The translations under genes and the position numbers were made by a program. A DNA stretch of 64,000 bases, from the NCBI RefSeq assembly GCF_002007605.1, contig NZ_CP019799.1, forward strand, positions 1,674,001 through 1,738,000, given 5' to 3'. The notes beneath the pieces are model-generated. The model saw only the letters and a list, made by a program, of their open reading frames with translations, was not told the origin of the DNA and ran no database searches. This DNA comes from Cellvibrio sp. PSBB023. Lineage in GTDB: Bacteria > Pseudomonadota > Gammaproteobacteria > Pseudomonadales > Cellvibrionaceae. Below are positions 38,387 to 47,311 of this stretch, in pieces (position 1 is the stretch's first letter; each line of letters begins with the position of its first letter).

Positions 38387-38857
38387 ATGACACCTGCCAT
38401 TAAATCTCTGGAAAAAGCCAAAGCGAATTTTAAAATCCATGAATACAGCCATGACCCTGCAGCCGAATCCTACGGGCTGGAAGCCTCGGAAAAATTAGGG
38501 GTAGATGCCAGCCGCGTTTTTAAAACCTTGGTGGTCATGCTGGATGCAAAAGAGTTTGCCGTGGGCGTGATCCCTGTTGCGGACATGCTAAGCATGAAAA
38601 ATATCGCCAAAGCCGCTGGCGCCAAAAAGGCAGCTATGGCCGACAAAGTGGCAGTTGAGCGCATTACCGGCTACGTATTAGGCGGCGTTAGCCCATTAGG
38701 ACAAAAGAAAGCATTACGTACCTTTATTGATACCTCCGCACAACAACAAGAAACTATTTTTGTCAGCGCAGGGCGACGCGGCCTGGAAGTAGAAGTAAAG
38801 CCTGCTGTTTTTACCCAATTACTACGCACCACCTTTGCCAATCTGACCCAGGAATAA
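38387..38857 (+). CDS. ybaK: Cys-tRNA(Pro)/Cys-tRNA(Cys) deacylase YbaK/EbsC
   Basis: The 156-residue protein is a YbaK-type trans-editing factor: KIHEYSHDPAAESYGLEA, SRVFKTLVVMLD with the catalytic lysine, AAGAKKAAMADKVAVERITG, and YVLGGVSPLGQKKALRTFID. It hydrolyses Cys-tRNA-Pro formed by prolyl-tRNA synthetase. Length matches the E. coli protein (159). The tRNA-Pro gene elsewhere in the window is not linked to it. Confidence 0.95.
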   Translation: MTPAIKSLEKAKANFKIHEYSHDPAAESYGLEASEKLGVDASRVFKTLVVMLDAKEFAVGVIPVADMLSMKNIAKAAGAKKAAMADKVAVERITGYVLGGVSPLGQKKALRTFIDTSAQQQETIFVSAGRRGLEVEVKPAVFTQLLRTTFANLTQE

Positions 38858-38985
38858 CCCGCACCACACCCCTGGTGATTATCCATGATTATGTCAAACC
38901 TATCACATTAACCATAAAATAAAAGATACTTTAATACCCACTAAATGCAAAAAATCACAATAAAGAGAATATATTTACCTAAAAA

Positions 38986-39058
38986 TTGACAATTTCAATA
39001 ATGGGTATAAATTAACCATTAATTAATCATTAAAGTAATTTAAGGGTAATTTAATACC
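38986..39058 (+). promoter_or_regulatory. hipBA promoter/operator region
   Basis: The A+T-rich leader contains TTGACA (38986-38991) and TATAAA (39006-39011), with a short 14-nt spacer. Around it lie repeats of a GGGTAT/ATACCC word: TTAATACCCA at 38931-38940, GGGTATAAATTA at 39003-39014, and the near-palindrome GGGTAATTTAATACC at 39044-39058, four bases before the hipB start. These are plausible HipB operators for autorepression. Confidence 0.5.
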
Positions 39059-39062
39059 TACT

Positions 39063-39419
39063 ATGAACTACCAATCCATGACCAACAGTGCCATTGCCGC
39101 CGAATTAGGCGAACGCCTTGAGCGCCTGAGGCTTGCGCAGAACATGACCCAGCAAATGCTGGCAGAAGAGATAGGCATTACCGCCAAAAGCTATCGCCAA
39201 CTGGTGGCTGGCGGTGGCAAGCTGGAAAATATGATTGCTGCCCTGCGCGCCCTGAATGCGCTGGACCAATTGGACAACTTTTTACCCGATACCCCGGCAA
39301 GCCCACTCGAACAATTAAAACTGCGCGGCAAGCAACGCCAGCGCGCGCGCGTAACACACTACAAAACAACAGCAGCACGCGATACTGACGGCGTGAAAGA
39401 ACCGGGGCTGGATTGGTAA
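39063..39419 (+). CDS. hipB: HipB-like antitoxin (XRE family)
   Basis: The 118-residue protein has an N-terminal helix-turn-helix (LGERLERLRLAQNMTQQMLA, EEIGITAKSYRQLVAGGGKL) and a basic C-terminal tail (LKLRGKQRQRARV). It is the DNA-binding antitoxin expected to neutralise HipA and repress its own promoter. Its stop overlaps the hipA start as TAATG (39417-39421). The recognition helix SYRQLVAGGGKLEN is typical of HipB-type regulators paired with full-length HipA. Confidence 0.88.
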   Translation: MNYQSMTNSAIAAELGERLERLRLAQNMTQQMLAEEIGITAKSYRQLVAGGGKLENMIAALRALNALDQLDNFLPDTPASPLEQLKLRGKQRQRARVTHYKTTAARDTDGVKEPGLDW

Positions 39420-40731
39420 TGCAAAACCTTGCGGAAGTATGGCTGTGGGACAAGCTGGTAGGCGCCCTTGCCTGGGCCCCACAAACAGCAACGGCAACCT
39501 TTGAGTACACCCCGGAATGGATAAAAACGGGGGTGCAAATTGCCCCCTTGCACATGCCCAGCCAAGCGGATGGCACGCGCATTTTTCATTTTCCCCAACT
39601 CAATCACGATACCTATAAAGGGCTGCCAGCCTGTTTTGCCGACACCCTGCCGGATGATTTTGGCAATGCGGTGATCAACGCCTGGCTGGCACGTAGCGGG
39701 CGCGATGCAGCGAGTTTTAATCCACTTGAGCGGCTGCTTTACAGTGGCAAGCGCGGTATGGGCGCCCTTGAGTATGCCCCCGCACTGCGGCAGGCACACA
39801 GTTCTCACAGCAAACTGGAACTGGAATCGCTGATTAGCATGGCGCAACAAGTACTGGATCAGCGCGCGGGCCTGAGCAGTTCACTGCAACACAAAGGGAA
39901 TGACGATTTAGCGGCGATCCTGCAAGTAGGCACATCCGCCGGTGGCGCACGCGCCAAGGCTCTGGTTGCAATTAACACTACACGCACCGAAATTCGCTCA
40001 GGACAAGTGGATGCCCCGAGGGATTTGAACATTATTTATTAAAATTTGATGGTGTAGTTGAGCAGGGTAATAACCGCGAAACCTTTGGCGACCCACAAGG
40101 TTTTGGCCGCATGGAATATGCCTACTATTTAATGGCAAAAGCCGCCGGCATCAGGATGGCGCACTGCGAATTATTAGCCGATGGCGAACGCGCGCATTTT
40201 TTAACACAACGTTTTGATCGTATTGGCAATCACAAGGTGCATTATCAATCGCTCTGTGCGATGGATCATGCCGATTTTAAAAAACCGGGCCACTACAGTT
40301 ATGAACAATTATTCGCCGTGGCGCGACAACTCCGGTTATCCCGCGCCGAGGCGATAGAAATTTATCGGCGCATGGTATTTAACATAGTGGCACGCAACCA
40401 TGACGATCACAGTAAAAATACAGGTTTTATTCTGCCCGGCCCACGAGCGCACTGGCAATTGGCACCCGCCTTTGATATAGCCTACAGCTACAAACCCGGA
40501 TCACCCTGGGTAAATTCACATCAACTGAATTTAAATGGTAAACGCGATAATTTTACCCGCCATGATTTACTCAGTGCGGCAGGTTTAATCAGCAATTTCA
40601 ACAAAGAAGCAAAGCGCATTATTGATGAGGTGATTGAAGTTGTCAGTCAATGGCAAACCTTTGCGCGCACCGCTGGTGTAACACCTGAATTTACACGCGA
40701 GATTAATAACAACCTGCGTCTCTCCATTTAA
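39419..40731 (+). pseudogene. hipA: HipA-like serine/threonine kinase toxin, frameshifted
   Basis: Two open frames together make one HipA of about 437 residues. The first (39419-40042) holds the N-terminal subdomain (WLWDKLVGALAW, CFADTLPDDFGNAVINAWL, LQVGTSAGGARAKALVAI). It should continue into GFEHYLLKFDGVV, but a C missing from the run at 40014-40017 sends it to a stop at 40042. The second frame continues in register and keeps the kinase motifs: NIVARNHDDHSKN (catalytic Asp/Asn) and LAPAFDIAYSY (metal Asp). All key residues are intact, so the defect may be recent, phase-variable, or a read error. HipA normally phosphorylates Glu-tRNA synthetase and halts translation. Confidence 0.85.
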
Positions 40732-40769
40732 GCCTTGCATGACATGCTTGCGCAGATAAGGAACCCACT

Positions 40770-41966
40770 ATGAAAATCACTACCCTTGTCTTTTTTGCGT
40801 TACTTATCTTTTTTATTTGGCGCGGCTACCAAAAAGGTTTTATCGGTTCCATCACCCGTATTTTAAGTTGGGTGGTGGCTTACCCGGCTGCGCTGATTTT
40901 CACCCCTATGACCGCCAACTTACTGATGCAACATACGGCATTAACCGGTGTGATTGTTTATTTTGTCGCAGGCGCTGGGATTTTTTTACTGGTTAGTTTT
41001 GTTGTGTCCTTGTTGCTGACAGGCATTGGAAAATTAATTCCGGACAACAAGATCACCAACACTGGATCTAAAATTGGCGGCGCAGGTGTCGGGGTACTTG
41101 TTGGCGCCCTGACAGGTTTGTTAGCTGTTTACCTGTTGGGTTTATTATTACCCGCCGGTTTGCCAGCAACACAGTCAGCTCTCCATACAAAACCGCCTGC
41201 TGAAGCGATAAATACCAATCCCGCTGCGAATAGTTCGCCAGGAACCGCCGTGCCCGCGCTACGCGATTTGCAGCAAGCCAATGACAGTTTTATTGAAGCC
41301 AGCGCAAAAAAACTCATGGGCACTGCCGCCGCAACACTGGTTGATCTGGCAGTGGAGGACAAAACCGCCAGCCAAGTCGCCAAAGCTTTTGTACAAGACC
41401 CGCAGGCTATGCTCGGGCATGTGCAGCAAATGAGCCATAGCGGTCAGATGCAAAGTCTTCTCGCCGATGAAAATGTTCAATCGCTATTAACAACAGGTGA
41501 CACTCAGGCGTTAACACGCAACCCTGAGTTTAAAGCCTTAATTGAAAACCCGAGTATGCAAGCGCTCATGGCGCAATCCGATGTCAGTAGCGATGCAGGC
41601 ACGCAAGCCGCTGCCGAAAAAATGGTGTATGCCTGGAACCGGGTACAAATGCTCAAGCATGACCCGCGAGTGATTGCGATTGTGACTGATCCGGAATTCC
41701 AGCAACAACTGAATGCCACCAATAAATTGCCGTTGATGATGAACCCAAAACTCAATCAGCTTACGCAGATTATTTTTAGCCAGGAGACAATCGCCGCTAA
41801 CGGCATGAGTGGCTATGAGGTGGTGGATCAAACGCAATACCAACCTGCTGATAGCAAGGGAGAAGATAACACCGACACACCCACCCGTATTTATCGTTGG
41901 ACCGATGAAAATGGGCAGGTGCATTTTTCTGACCAGCCGGCAGCACCGGCAGAAAAACAACCTTAA
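40770..41966 (+). CDS. CvpA family membrane protein with C-terminal DUF4124
   Basis: The 398-residue protein has four N-terminal membrane helices of the CvpA type (WRGYQKGFIGSITRILSWVV, IVYFVAGAGIFLLVSFVVSL, then GVGVLVGALTGLLAVYLLGL). A long periplasmic helical part follows, rich in Gln, Ala and Asp, with repeated phrases (NVQSLLTTGDTQAL, NPEFKALIENPSMQALMAQS). It ends in a DUF4124 motif, RIYRWTDENGQVHFSDQP, a short secreted beta fold. CvpA proteins influence purine-linked colicin production, bile tolerance and envelope stability. The combination with DUF4124 is described among gammaproteobacterial CvpA relatives, without a known function. Confidence 0.8.
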   Translation: MKITTLVFFALLIFFIWRGYQKGFIGSITRILSWVVAYPAALIFTPMTANLLMQHTALTGVIVYFVAGAGIFLLVSFVVSLLLTGIGKLIPDNKITNTGSKIGGAGVGVLVGALTGLLAVYLLGLLLPAGLPATQSALHTKPPAEAINTNPAANSSPGTAVPALRDLQQANDSFIEASAKKLMGTAAATLVDLAVEDKTASQVAKAFVQDPQAMLGHVQQMSHSGQMQSLLADENVQSLLTTGDTQALTRNPEFKALIENPSMQALMAQSDVSSDAGTQAAAEKMVYAWNRVQMLKHDPRVIAIVTDPEFQQQLNATNKLPLMMNPKLNQLTQIIFSQETIAANGMSGYEVVDQTQYQPADSKGEDNTDTPTRIYRWTDENGQVHFSDQPAAPAEKQP

Positions 41967-42880
41967 TAAATTTTTGCTTCGCCCTCTGGCCGTGTTTTAA
42001 AACGCGGCTGAGCCCACAAATATTGTTCCGGTGCTTTTAAAATTTCTTGCTCGACAAATTCATTAACGCGGCGCGCATCTGCAAGTTCATCACCCGTGGG
42101 GTAATTCTCAAACGGAGCATGAATCACCACATCATAGCCACTATCATCAGCGCGGCGATATTGCGAAAAGGGAATAATTTTGGCGCGCCCCATTCGGGCA
42201 AATTGCGCCGTGGCTGTCACTGTGGCGGCAGGCACACCAAAAAATGGCACAAATACCGATACTTTTGCTCCCAGGTCGCGATCCGGTGCGTACCAAATCA
42301 TGCGCCCTTTGCGCAGTTGCCCAACCATGGCGCGAACATTATCGCGACTGATGGCAATGCCCTCTTTGACATAAGCTTCACGGCGCACTTTTTGTACGTA
42401 ATCAAATACTTTGTTTTTATGTGGGCTGTACATGCCATCGTAGTTCACGCAAACACCGAGCATGGCGCTGCCGATATCCAGGGTGGTGAAATGCAAACTG
42501 AGGAGTAATGCTCCCTGCCCTTCGGCTTTTGCCTGTTCAATATGTTCCAGGCCGGTAATGCTAAAAAGTTTGCGCAAGCGCGATTTGGCCCAGAAAAAAC
42601 CAATCCCGGTTTCAAAAATGGCCATGGTCGTGGACTGTAAATTGTCAGCCAGTAACTGCTCGATCTCCTGCTCATTTTTTTGCGGGAAACACAACTGCAG
42701 GTTTGTGCGCGCCATGTTCAGGCGCTTTTTATTCAAGCGCAGCAATGGCGCCAAACGGCGAGCTAACGCCATCTGCCAGGAATAAGGTAATTGCGCAATC
42801 AAAAACCAAAACCCGAAACCAATCCAGGTAGGCCAGTGACGCGGAGCAAGTAAGGCACGGTTAAATTGCGGTGAAGCCAT
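41963..42880 (-). CDS. Lipid A biosynthesis lauroyl-type acyltransferase (LpxL/HtrB family)
   Basis: The 305-residue inner-membrane enzyme shows the LpxL/LpxM pattern: an N-terminal membrane helix (WPTWIGFGFWFLIAQLPY), RLNMARTNLQLCFP, the H(X)4D catalytic motif in LLSLHFTTLDIG, and the later WYAPDRDLG, VFVPFFGVPAATVT and EQYLWAQPRFKTRP. It transfers a secondary acyl chain to Kdo2-lipid IVA or a late intermediate. Several paralogues usually occur, so LpxL versus LpxM or LpxP is not resolved. It overlaps the CvpA gene end by 4 nt on the opposite strand. Confidence 0.88.
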   Translation of the reverse strand: MASPQFNRALLAPRHWPTWIGFGFWFLIAQLPYSWQMALARRLAPLLRLNKKRLNMARTNLQLCFPQKNEQEIEQLLADNLQSTTMAIFETGIGFFWAKSRLRKLFSITGLEHIEQAKAEGQGALLLSLHFTTLDIGSAMLGVCVNYDGMYSPHKNKVFDYVQKVRREAYVKEGIAISRDNVRAMVGQLRKGRMIWYAPDRDLGAKVSVFVPFFGVPAATVTATAQFARMGRAKIIPFSQYRRADDSGYDVVIHAPFENYPTGDELADARRVNEFVEQEILKAPEQYLWAQPRFKTRPEGEAKIY

Positions 42881-42947
42881 AGTGATAGATAATCTAGTGT
42901 TGAATAGGCCATGTCGGCCATCAATGAAAAACGGTAATTATAATGCA

Positions 42948-42998
42948 ACGCAGCGGATCAATCGGCTTTTTACGCCGCCTGATCCGCTGCGTGTGTTT
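42948..42998 (+). terminator. Strong hairpin between the DUF481 gene and the acyltransferase
   Basis: ACGCAGCGGATCA (42948-42960) pairs perfectly with TGATCCGCTGCGT (42980-42992) around a 19-nt loop and is followed on the plus strand by GTGTTTTTTA. The genes on both sides are on the minus strand, where no T run follows, so its role as terminator of the DUF481 gene is less certain. Confidence 0.55.
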
Positions 42999-43036
42999 TT
43001 TATACTGATAACTGTAGTTGCCTGTAGCGAGGCAAA

Positions 43037-43804
43037 TTAAAAGCTGTACACCAAATTGATAAAGGTCGTGGTATCTGTTTTTTCCTTGCCAGGTGCAACA
43101 TCGGTGTCGTTGGCTACAGTTAAACCCACTTTCATTTTCATGCGCTCGCTAATACTGGTAGCCAGCGATGTTTCAGTTTGGGTACGGGTATTGTCCGAAC
43201 CGGATTCAACACTGATCAATTGCTTGAAGGTAGCGTTTGCACTGATCTTCCACTCCAGCGCTGTGGCCGCACGCAAAATCGCACCGCTCTCTTCTGAAAT
43301 GCTATCCGGCACCAAAGGATCTGAACTTTGATTGACCTTTTCGCCTTCAAAATAACCTGGACCCGCTTCGATAAACCAGTTAAATGTCGGGCTGTAGTAC
43401 AACCAGTTACCATAACCCAGCGCCACAGTGGTGTAAGAGCGGTAAGCACCAAACTTATCTTCTGTGTAAGAGCCAAAACCAAATAGGTAGGACTCTTCTA
43501 CACCCAATAAATAGGCAAACTTGGCTGAACCAAAATACTTCTCTGCCGTTTTTTCCTTGCGGCTGCTGTTATCGTCCTGCTTCACACTGTCCTGTTTAAA
43601 CAGCGAATTAAATATGTATTGATTCTCCCATTTCTCCAGATTTTGCTTGGCATCCACCTTGAATTGCAGGCTGGCGGTATCGGTATTACCGGAGGTGGAG
43701 ATAGCGCCGATATCGACTTCAACGTCCCAAGGCTTTTTCGTATCCTCGGCAAAACTGGCAGTGGCAAATGCGGTGAGAACAAACGCGGTGGTTAATTTAT
43801 ACAT
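43037..43804 (-). CDS. DUF481 outer-membrane protein (YdiY-like)
   Basis: The 255-residue protein has a signal peptide (MYKLTTAFVLTAFATASFA) and a DUF481 barrel: WDVEVDIGAISTSGNTDTAS, WENQYIFNSLFKQD, FAYLLGVEESYLFGFGSY, WFIEAGPGYFEGEK, ending in TTTFINLVYSF with the terminal Phe of outer-membrane proteins. Members such as E. coli YdiY are induced by acid or salt and have no fixed function. The start is ATG 43804, just after CAGGATTGACT; an in-frame TTG six bases upstream is less likely. Confidence 0.85.
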   Translation of the reverse strand: MYKLTTAFVLTAFATASFAEDTKKPWDVEVDIGAISTSGNTDTASLQFKVDAKQNLEKWENQYIFNSLFKQDSVKQDDNSSRKEKTAEKYFGSAKFAYLLGVEESYLFGFGSYTEDKFGAYRSYTTVALGYGNWLYYSPTFNWFIEAGPGYFEGEKVNQSSDPLVPDSISEESGAILRAATALEWKISANATFKQLISVESGSDNTRTQTETSLATSISERMKMKVGLTVANDTDVAPGKEKTDTTTFINLVYSF

Positions 43805-43870
43805 AGTCAATCCTGTTACCTCTATCTAGTGAGATAGAACCATAACATAGAAAAGCTGACTTCCACATGA

Positions 43871-43897
43871 AAACGACCGGCGCAAGGCCGGTCGTTT
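43871..43897 (-). terminator. Terminator between the DUF2789 and DUF481 genes
   Basis: AAACGACCGGC (43871-43881) pairs exactly with GCCGGTCGTTT (43887-43897) around a GCAAG loop. It follows the minus-strand DUF2789 gene. The T tract is short (TTT) on either side. Confidence 0.7.
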
Positions 43898-43918
43898 CAG
43901 TTGAGGGTGATGGGAATC

Positions 43919-44143
43919 TCAGTCGCGTAACAAGCAATTAAGCTCATCCACAACCTCAGCCCAGTCGGAGTACTCCTGTCGGGCCTCACGCAGGAATGCC
44001 GCTTGTTCAGCAGTCCAGAAGGTAGCGCTAGCCAAGGGTTCGGCTTGCGGTAGCGGGCGATGCTTTTCAATAAAAGCCTCTATCGCGGCGGGAGAGTTGG
44101 GTAGACCTAATTTGGCAAAAAGATCATTCAGCGTGTAGAACAT
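43919..44143 (-). CDS. DUF2789 protein
   Basis: The 74-residue protein begins MFYTLNDLFAKLGLPNS and continues AAIEAFIEKHRPLP, FWTAEQAAFLREARQ and a DWAEVVDELNCLL ending, matching DUF2789 over its full length. The family is confined largely to gammaproteobacteria and has no known role. A strong AGGAGG stands before the ATG at 44143, so the longer in-frame opening upstream is rejected. It is a single gene between two acyltransferase/membrane genes. Confidence 0.88.
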   Translation of the reverse strand: MFYTLNDLFAKLGLPNSPAAIEAFIEKHRPLPQAEPLASATFWTAEQAAFLREARQEYSDWAEVVDELNCLLRD

Positions 44144-44222
44144 GCGGCCCTCCTGTCGATGTCTATGGAACAATTCCAATCGAACATTCCACCACTAGGA
44201 TAGCGGCAAGACAAGCAGTCTC

Positions 44223-45134
44223 CTAGTTTATTTTATCGCGACTCGCGTTTTCCTCACGGATTAGGGTATCAAGCAGTGCATCCTTCTCTGCCCAAAGCTG
44301 GTTAACCCACTGCTGGAAGCGCGCACGAAACTCAGAATCCTCGCTGTAATCGCCAATCAATTCCGGTGGAATGGGCAATTGGCGAATATGCACACGAATG
44401 CGTTTAACCCGTCCGCATGCATAATCCCAATAGGTGGGAATCCCTTCCGGGTAATAGATGGTGACATCCAGTAAGCGGTGCAACTGTCCTCCCATGGCAG
44501 CGAGAGTAAAAGCCAAACCACCGGCTTTGGGTGGCAGTAAATGGCGGTAAGGAGACTGCAACTGGCTGTGTTTGGCCGGAGTAAACCGGGTACCTTCCAG
44601 AAAGTTAATGATAGTGACCGGGTGATGGCGAAAACGCTCACAGGCCTTGCGCGTCTGCTCTATATCCTTCCCTTTAAGCTCGGGGTGACGCGCTAGCTTG
44701 GCCTTGGAGTAGCGGCGCATGGAGGGAAAGTCCAACCCCCAGAGCGCAAGCCCCAATACAGGCACCCACAACAGACTGCGCTTGAAAAAGAATTTAACCC
44801 CGGGAATCCGCGCATTAAAGGCACGCACCAATACCAAAATATCCGGCCAGGACTGGTGATTGGCAATCAACATATACCATTCCGCGCGGCTCAAATTCCC
44901 CAAGCCATCCACCTCTACCTGAGTCGGCAAGGTGTGCTCTTGTTGCCAGGTATTAAAGGTAATCCACACATTGGACGCAGCATCCAATAGCCGGTCAATA
45001 GCACGGCGCAACGCAGGCACAGGTATCAGCAGTTTCACTAGCGCAAACACCACCACCGGCACCGAGATCATGATAATAGTGATGGAAAAAATGGCTGTGA
45101 CTAGCACAGCGCGCAAATGATTCAATAATCGCAT
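44223..45134 (-). CDS. YihG-type acyltransferase (PlsC fold)
   Basis: The protein of about 303 residues matches E. coli YihG: two N-terminal membrane helices (VLVTAIFSITIIMISVPVVV, then LVKLLIPVPALRRAIDRLLD), the PlsC motif I NHQSWPD, GVKFFFKRSLLWVPVLGLAL, motif III NFLEGTRFTPAKH, and LLPPKAGGLAF. It places an acyl chain (palmitate in E. coli) on lysophospholipids. ATG 45134 (MRLLNHLRAV) follows AGGTTAGAAG and matches the family start better than the ATG at 45173. It is divergent from lepB. Confidence 0.87.
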   Translation of the reverse strand: MRLLNHLRAVLVTAIFSITIIMISVPVVVFALVKLLIPVPALRRAIDRLLDAASNVWITFNTWQQEHTLPTQVEVDGLGNLSRAEWYMLIANHQSWPDILVLVRAFNARIPGVKFFFKRSLLWVPVLGLALWGLDFPSMRRYSKAKLARHPELKGKDIEQTRKACERFRHHPVTIINFLEGTRFTPAKHSQLQSPYRHLLPPKAGGLAFTLAAMGGQLHRLLDVTIYYPEGIPTYWDYACGRVKRIRVHIRQLPIPPELIGDYSEDSEFRARFQQWVNQLWAEKDALLDTLIREENASRDKIN

Positions 45135-45228
45135 TCTTCTAACCTGTGAACTCGTCTGAGACCTTAATGTCATAAAAGCTGCACATTTTTGTGTATAACG
45201 CAGCCTGGATCAACTCGAGGGATAATTA

Positions 45229-45858
45229 ATGAAACATTTTTGGATGGAAAACCGCTCGCTTTTATTGTTTTTAGTGCTGATGTTCTGCTTCCGCAGCGCT
45301 ATTGCCGATTGGAATGATGTCCCCAGTGGATCAATGAAACCGACTCTCGTCGAAGGTGATCGAATTGGCCTGAACAAGATGGCATACGACCTTCGAATCC
45401 CTTTCACCCATATTTCCCTGTACAAAATTGCCGACCCTGCCCGTGGTGACATTGCCGTATTTGACTCCAAAGTGGCGGACAAACGCTTGGTCAAACGCGT
45501 CATTGGCGTGCCAGGCGATACAGTAGCCATGCGAGACAACCGTCTTTATATCAATGGCGAAGCAGTTAGCTACACAGCCGCCACCAATGGAGACTGGCTG
45601 GAGCACTTACCCGGTAAACACCATATTGTTCGCATCAATCCAAATGCGAAAACCTACGCAAACTTTGATCCAGTGACAGTACCGGCAGACCAATATTTGA
45701 TGCTCGGCGACAACCGTGATAACAGTGCCGATTCGCGCGTGATCGGCTTTGTACCGCGCAGCGAGTTTGTTGGTCGCTCGCGCAGTGTTGTAATGTCACT
45801 TGATTATGAAAATTACTTATTGCCGCGCACTGAGCGTTTTTTCCACAGTATTGAATAA
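45229..45858 (+). CDS. lepB: Signal peptidase I
   Basis: The 209-residue protein has one N-terminal membrane helix (LLLFLVLMFCFRSAIAD) and signal peptidase I boxes: the catalytic Ser in DVPSGSMKPTL, box C RGDIAVF, the catalytic Lys in DKRLVKRVIGVPGD, and box E GDNRDNSADSRVIGFVP. It cleaves signal peptides of exported proteins. With a single helix and no large insert it is shorter than E. coli LepB (324) and may be a second, minor enzyme, since the usual lepB sits near rnc, which is not seen here. GAGGGATAATTA precedes the ATG. Confidence 0.9.
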   Translation: MKHFWMENRSLLLFLVLMFCFRSAIADWNDVPSGSMKPTLVEGDRIGLNKMAYDLRIPFTHISLYKIADPARGDIAVFDSKVADKRLVKRVIGVPGDTVAMRDNRLYINGEAVSYTAATNGDWLEHLPGKHHIVRINPNAKTYANFDPVTVPADQYLMLGDNRDNSADSRVIGFVPRSEFVGRSRSVVMSLDYENYLLPRTERFFHSIE

Positions 45859-45880
45859 CCAATACTCAGAGAGTAGATAA

Positions 45881-45908
45881 AAAATCCCCCGCCAAGGCGA
45901 GGGATTTT
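45881..45908. terminator. Bidirectional terminator between lepB and fabV
   Basis: AAAATCCC (45881-45888) pairs with GGGATTTT (45901-45908), and CGCC with GGCG inside, leaving one C-A mismatch and an AA loop turn. It serves both converging genes. Confidence 0.8.
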
Positions 45909-45921
45909 AGTGCAATCCATC

Positions 45922-47097
45922 TTAGAAGTTGGTTTGCACCAGCGGAGTTGTTTCCGCATCGTAGTCAACGCCATCAATGCCGAAGCCAAACAGGCGCAAG
46001 AACTCGGCTTTGTAGCCTTCGAAATCGGTCAGCTCGAACAGGTTTTCTTCTGTTACTTGCTCCCAGATCTCTTCCACCGGGCGCTGCACAGAAGGATCGA
46101 GTTCCAGTTCATCCACACGGTAGCGATTGGCATCGTCCAAGCGAGGCGTCGCAGAATACAAACACTCCTTGAACAAACGTTGGATCTGCTCGATACACCC
46201 TTCGTGAGTGCCCTGCGCTTTCATGACTTTGAACAGAATCGCCAAGTACAACGGCATGACCGGAATCGCAGAACTCGCCTGGGTGACAACCGCCTTTAAC
46301 ACCGCAACACGTGCATTACCGCCATGTTTTGCACTCAGGGTTTTAGCTGCGCGATCCAGGTCTTCTTTGGCTTTACCGATAGTCGCTTTACCGTAGATTG
46401 GCCAAGTCAGTTTGTCACCCAGGTAGGTGTAGGCAACGGTTTGGAAATTGTCGGCGAGCAAGTCAGCGCCTTTGAGGGCATCGATCCACATTTCCCAATC
46501 TTCACCACCCATTACCTTAACGGTGTTGGCAATTTCTTCGTCGGACGCAGGCTCAATGGTGACATCGGAGATTTTCAGGGTATCGGTATTGAGGTTTTTG
46601 GAGGTGTACTCCTTACCGATTGGCTTCAATACCGAGTTATAAACTTCACCGGTTTTGGGATCGGTACGACGTGGCGATGCCAGGCTGTAAATCACCAGAT
46701 CCACTTTGCCAATGCCGTTTTTCAGCTCAGCAATTACTTTCTCTTTGCAAGCGTCAGAGAACGCATCGCCATTGATGGTGTGAGCGTACAAGCCCTCTGC
46801 CTTGGCTGCATCGTGGAATGCCGAGGTGTTGTAGTAACCGGCAGTGGCAGTTTTAGCTTCAGACGGCTCTTTTTCAAAGCATACGCCCAAAGTGTCTGCG
46901 CCGCCGCCAAAGGCTGCAGTAATGCGTGATGCCAAGCCAAAACCGGTTGAACAACCCAACACCAATACCTTTTTAGGCGCACCGGCAACAGGGCCTTTGG
47001 CTTTGGTGAAAGCGATTTGCTCTTGAACGTTGGCAGCACAGCCTTGTGGATGCGCATTGGTACAAATAAAACCGCGGACTTTTGGCTTGATAATCAT
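45922..47097 (-). CDS. fabV: Trans-2-enoyl-CoA/ACP reductase FabV
   Basis: The 391-residue protein is FabV from its N-terminal cap ([20 protein letters not shown]) through the NAD motif [20 protein letters not shown] and the catalytic segment [20 protein letters not shown], with the Tyr-X8-Lys pair. It reduces the enoyl double bond in fatty acid elongation, and the family includes triclosan-resistant enoyl reductases of Pseudomonas and Vibrio. The length agrees with the usual about 400. It is a single gene, divergent from the MAPEG gene. Confidence 0.95.
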   Translation of the reverse strand: MIIKPKVRGFICTNAHPQGCAANVQEQIAFTKAKGPVAGAPKKVLVLGCSTGFGLASRITAAFGGGADTLGVCFEKEPSEAKTATAGYYNTSAFHDAAKAEGLYAHTINGDAFSDACKEKVIAELKNGIGKVDLVIYSLASPRRTDPKTGEVYNSVLKPIGKEYTSKNLNTDTLKISDVTIEPASDEEIANTVKVMGGEDWEMWIDALKGADLLADNFQTVAYTYLGDKLTWPIYGKATIGKAKEDLDRAAKTLSAKHGGNARVAVLKAVVTQASSAIPVMPLYLAILFKVMKAQGTHEGCIEQIQRLFKECLYSATPRLDDANRYRVDELELDPSVQRPVEEIWEQVTEENLFELTDFEGYKAEFLRLFGFGIDGVDYDAETTPLVQTNF

Positions 47098-47311
47098 GAA
47101 TCTACCTTGTGGTGATGTTTATGAATTAGCGAGTAATTTGAATTAAAGGAGCACCGGAGGCCGCTCGCAAAGTCGGCCATTATAGTGCCAGAAAGCGCGA
47201 ATGTCCCCCTGCACTGTGCATGAGCCGCCCGAAACCCGGCGCGAGCCCGGGGATACCTGCTCAGGAATTGAACTATAGTTGATGCTATCGCCACACCATA
47301 TAAGGAGCATC

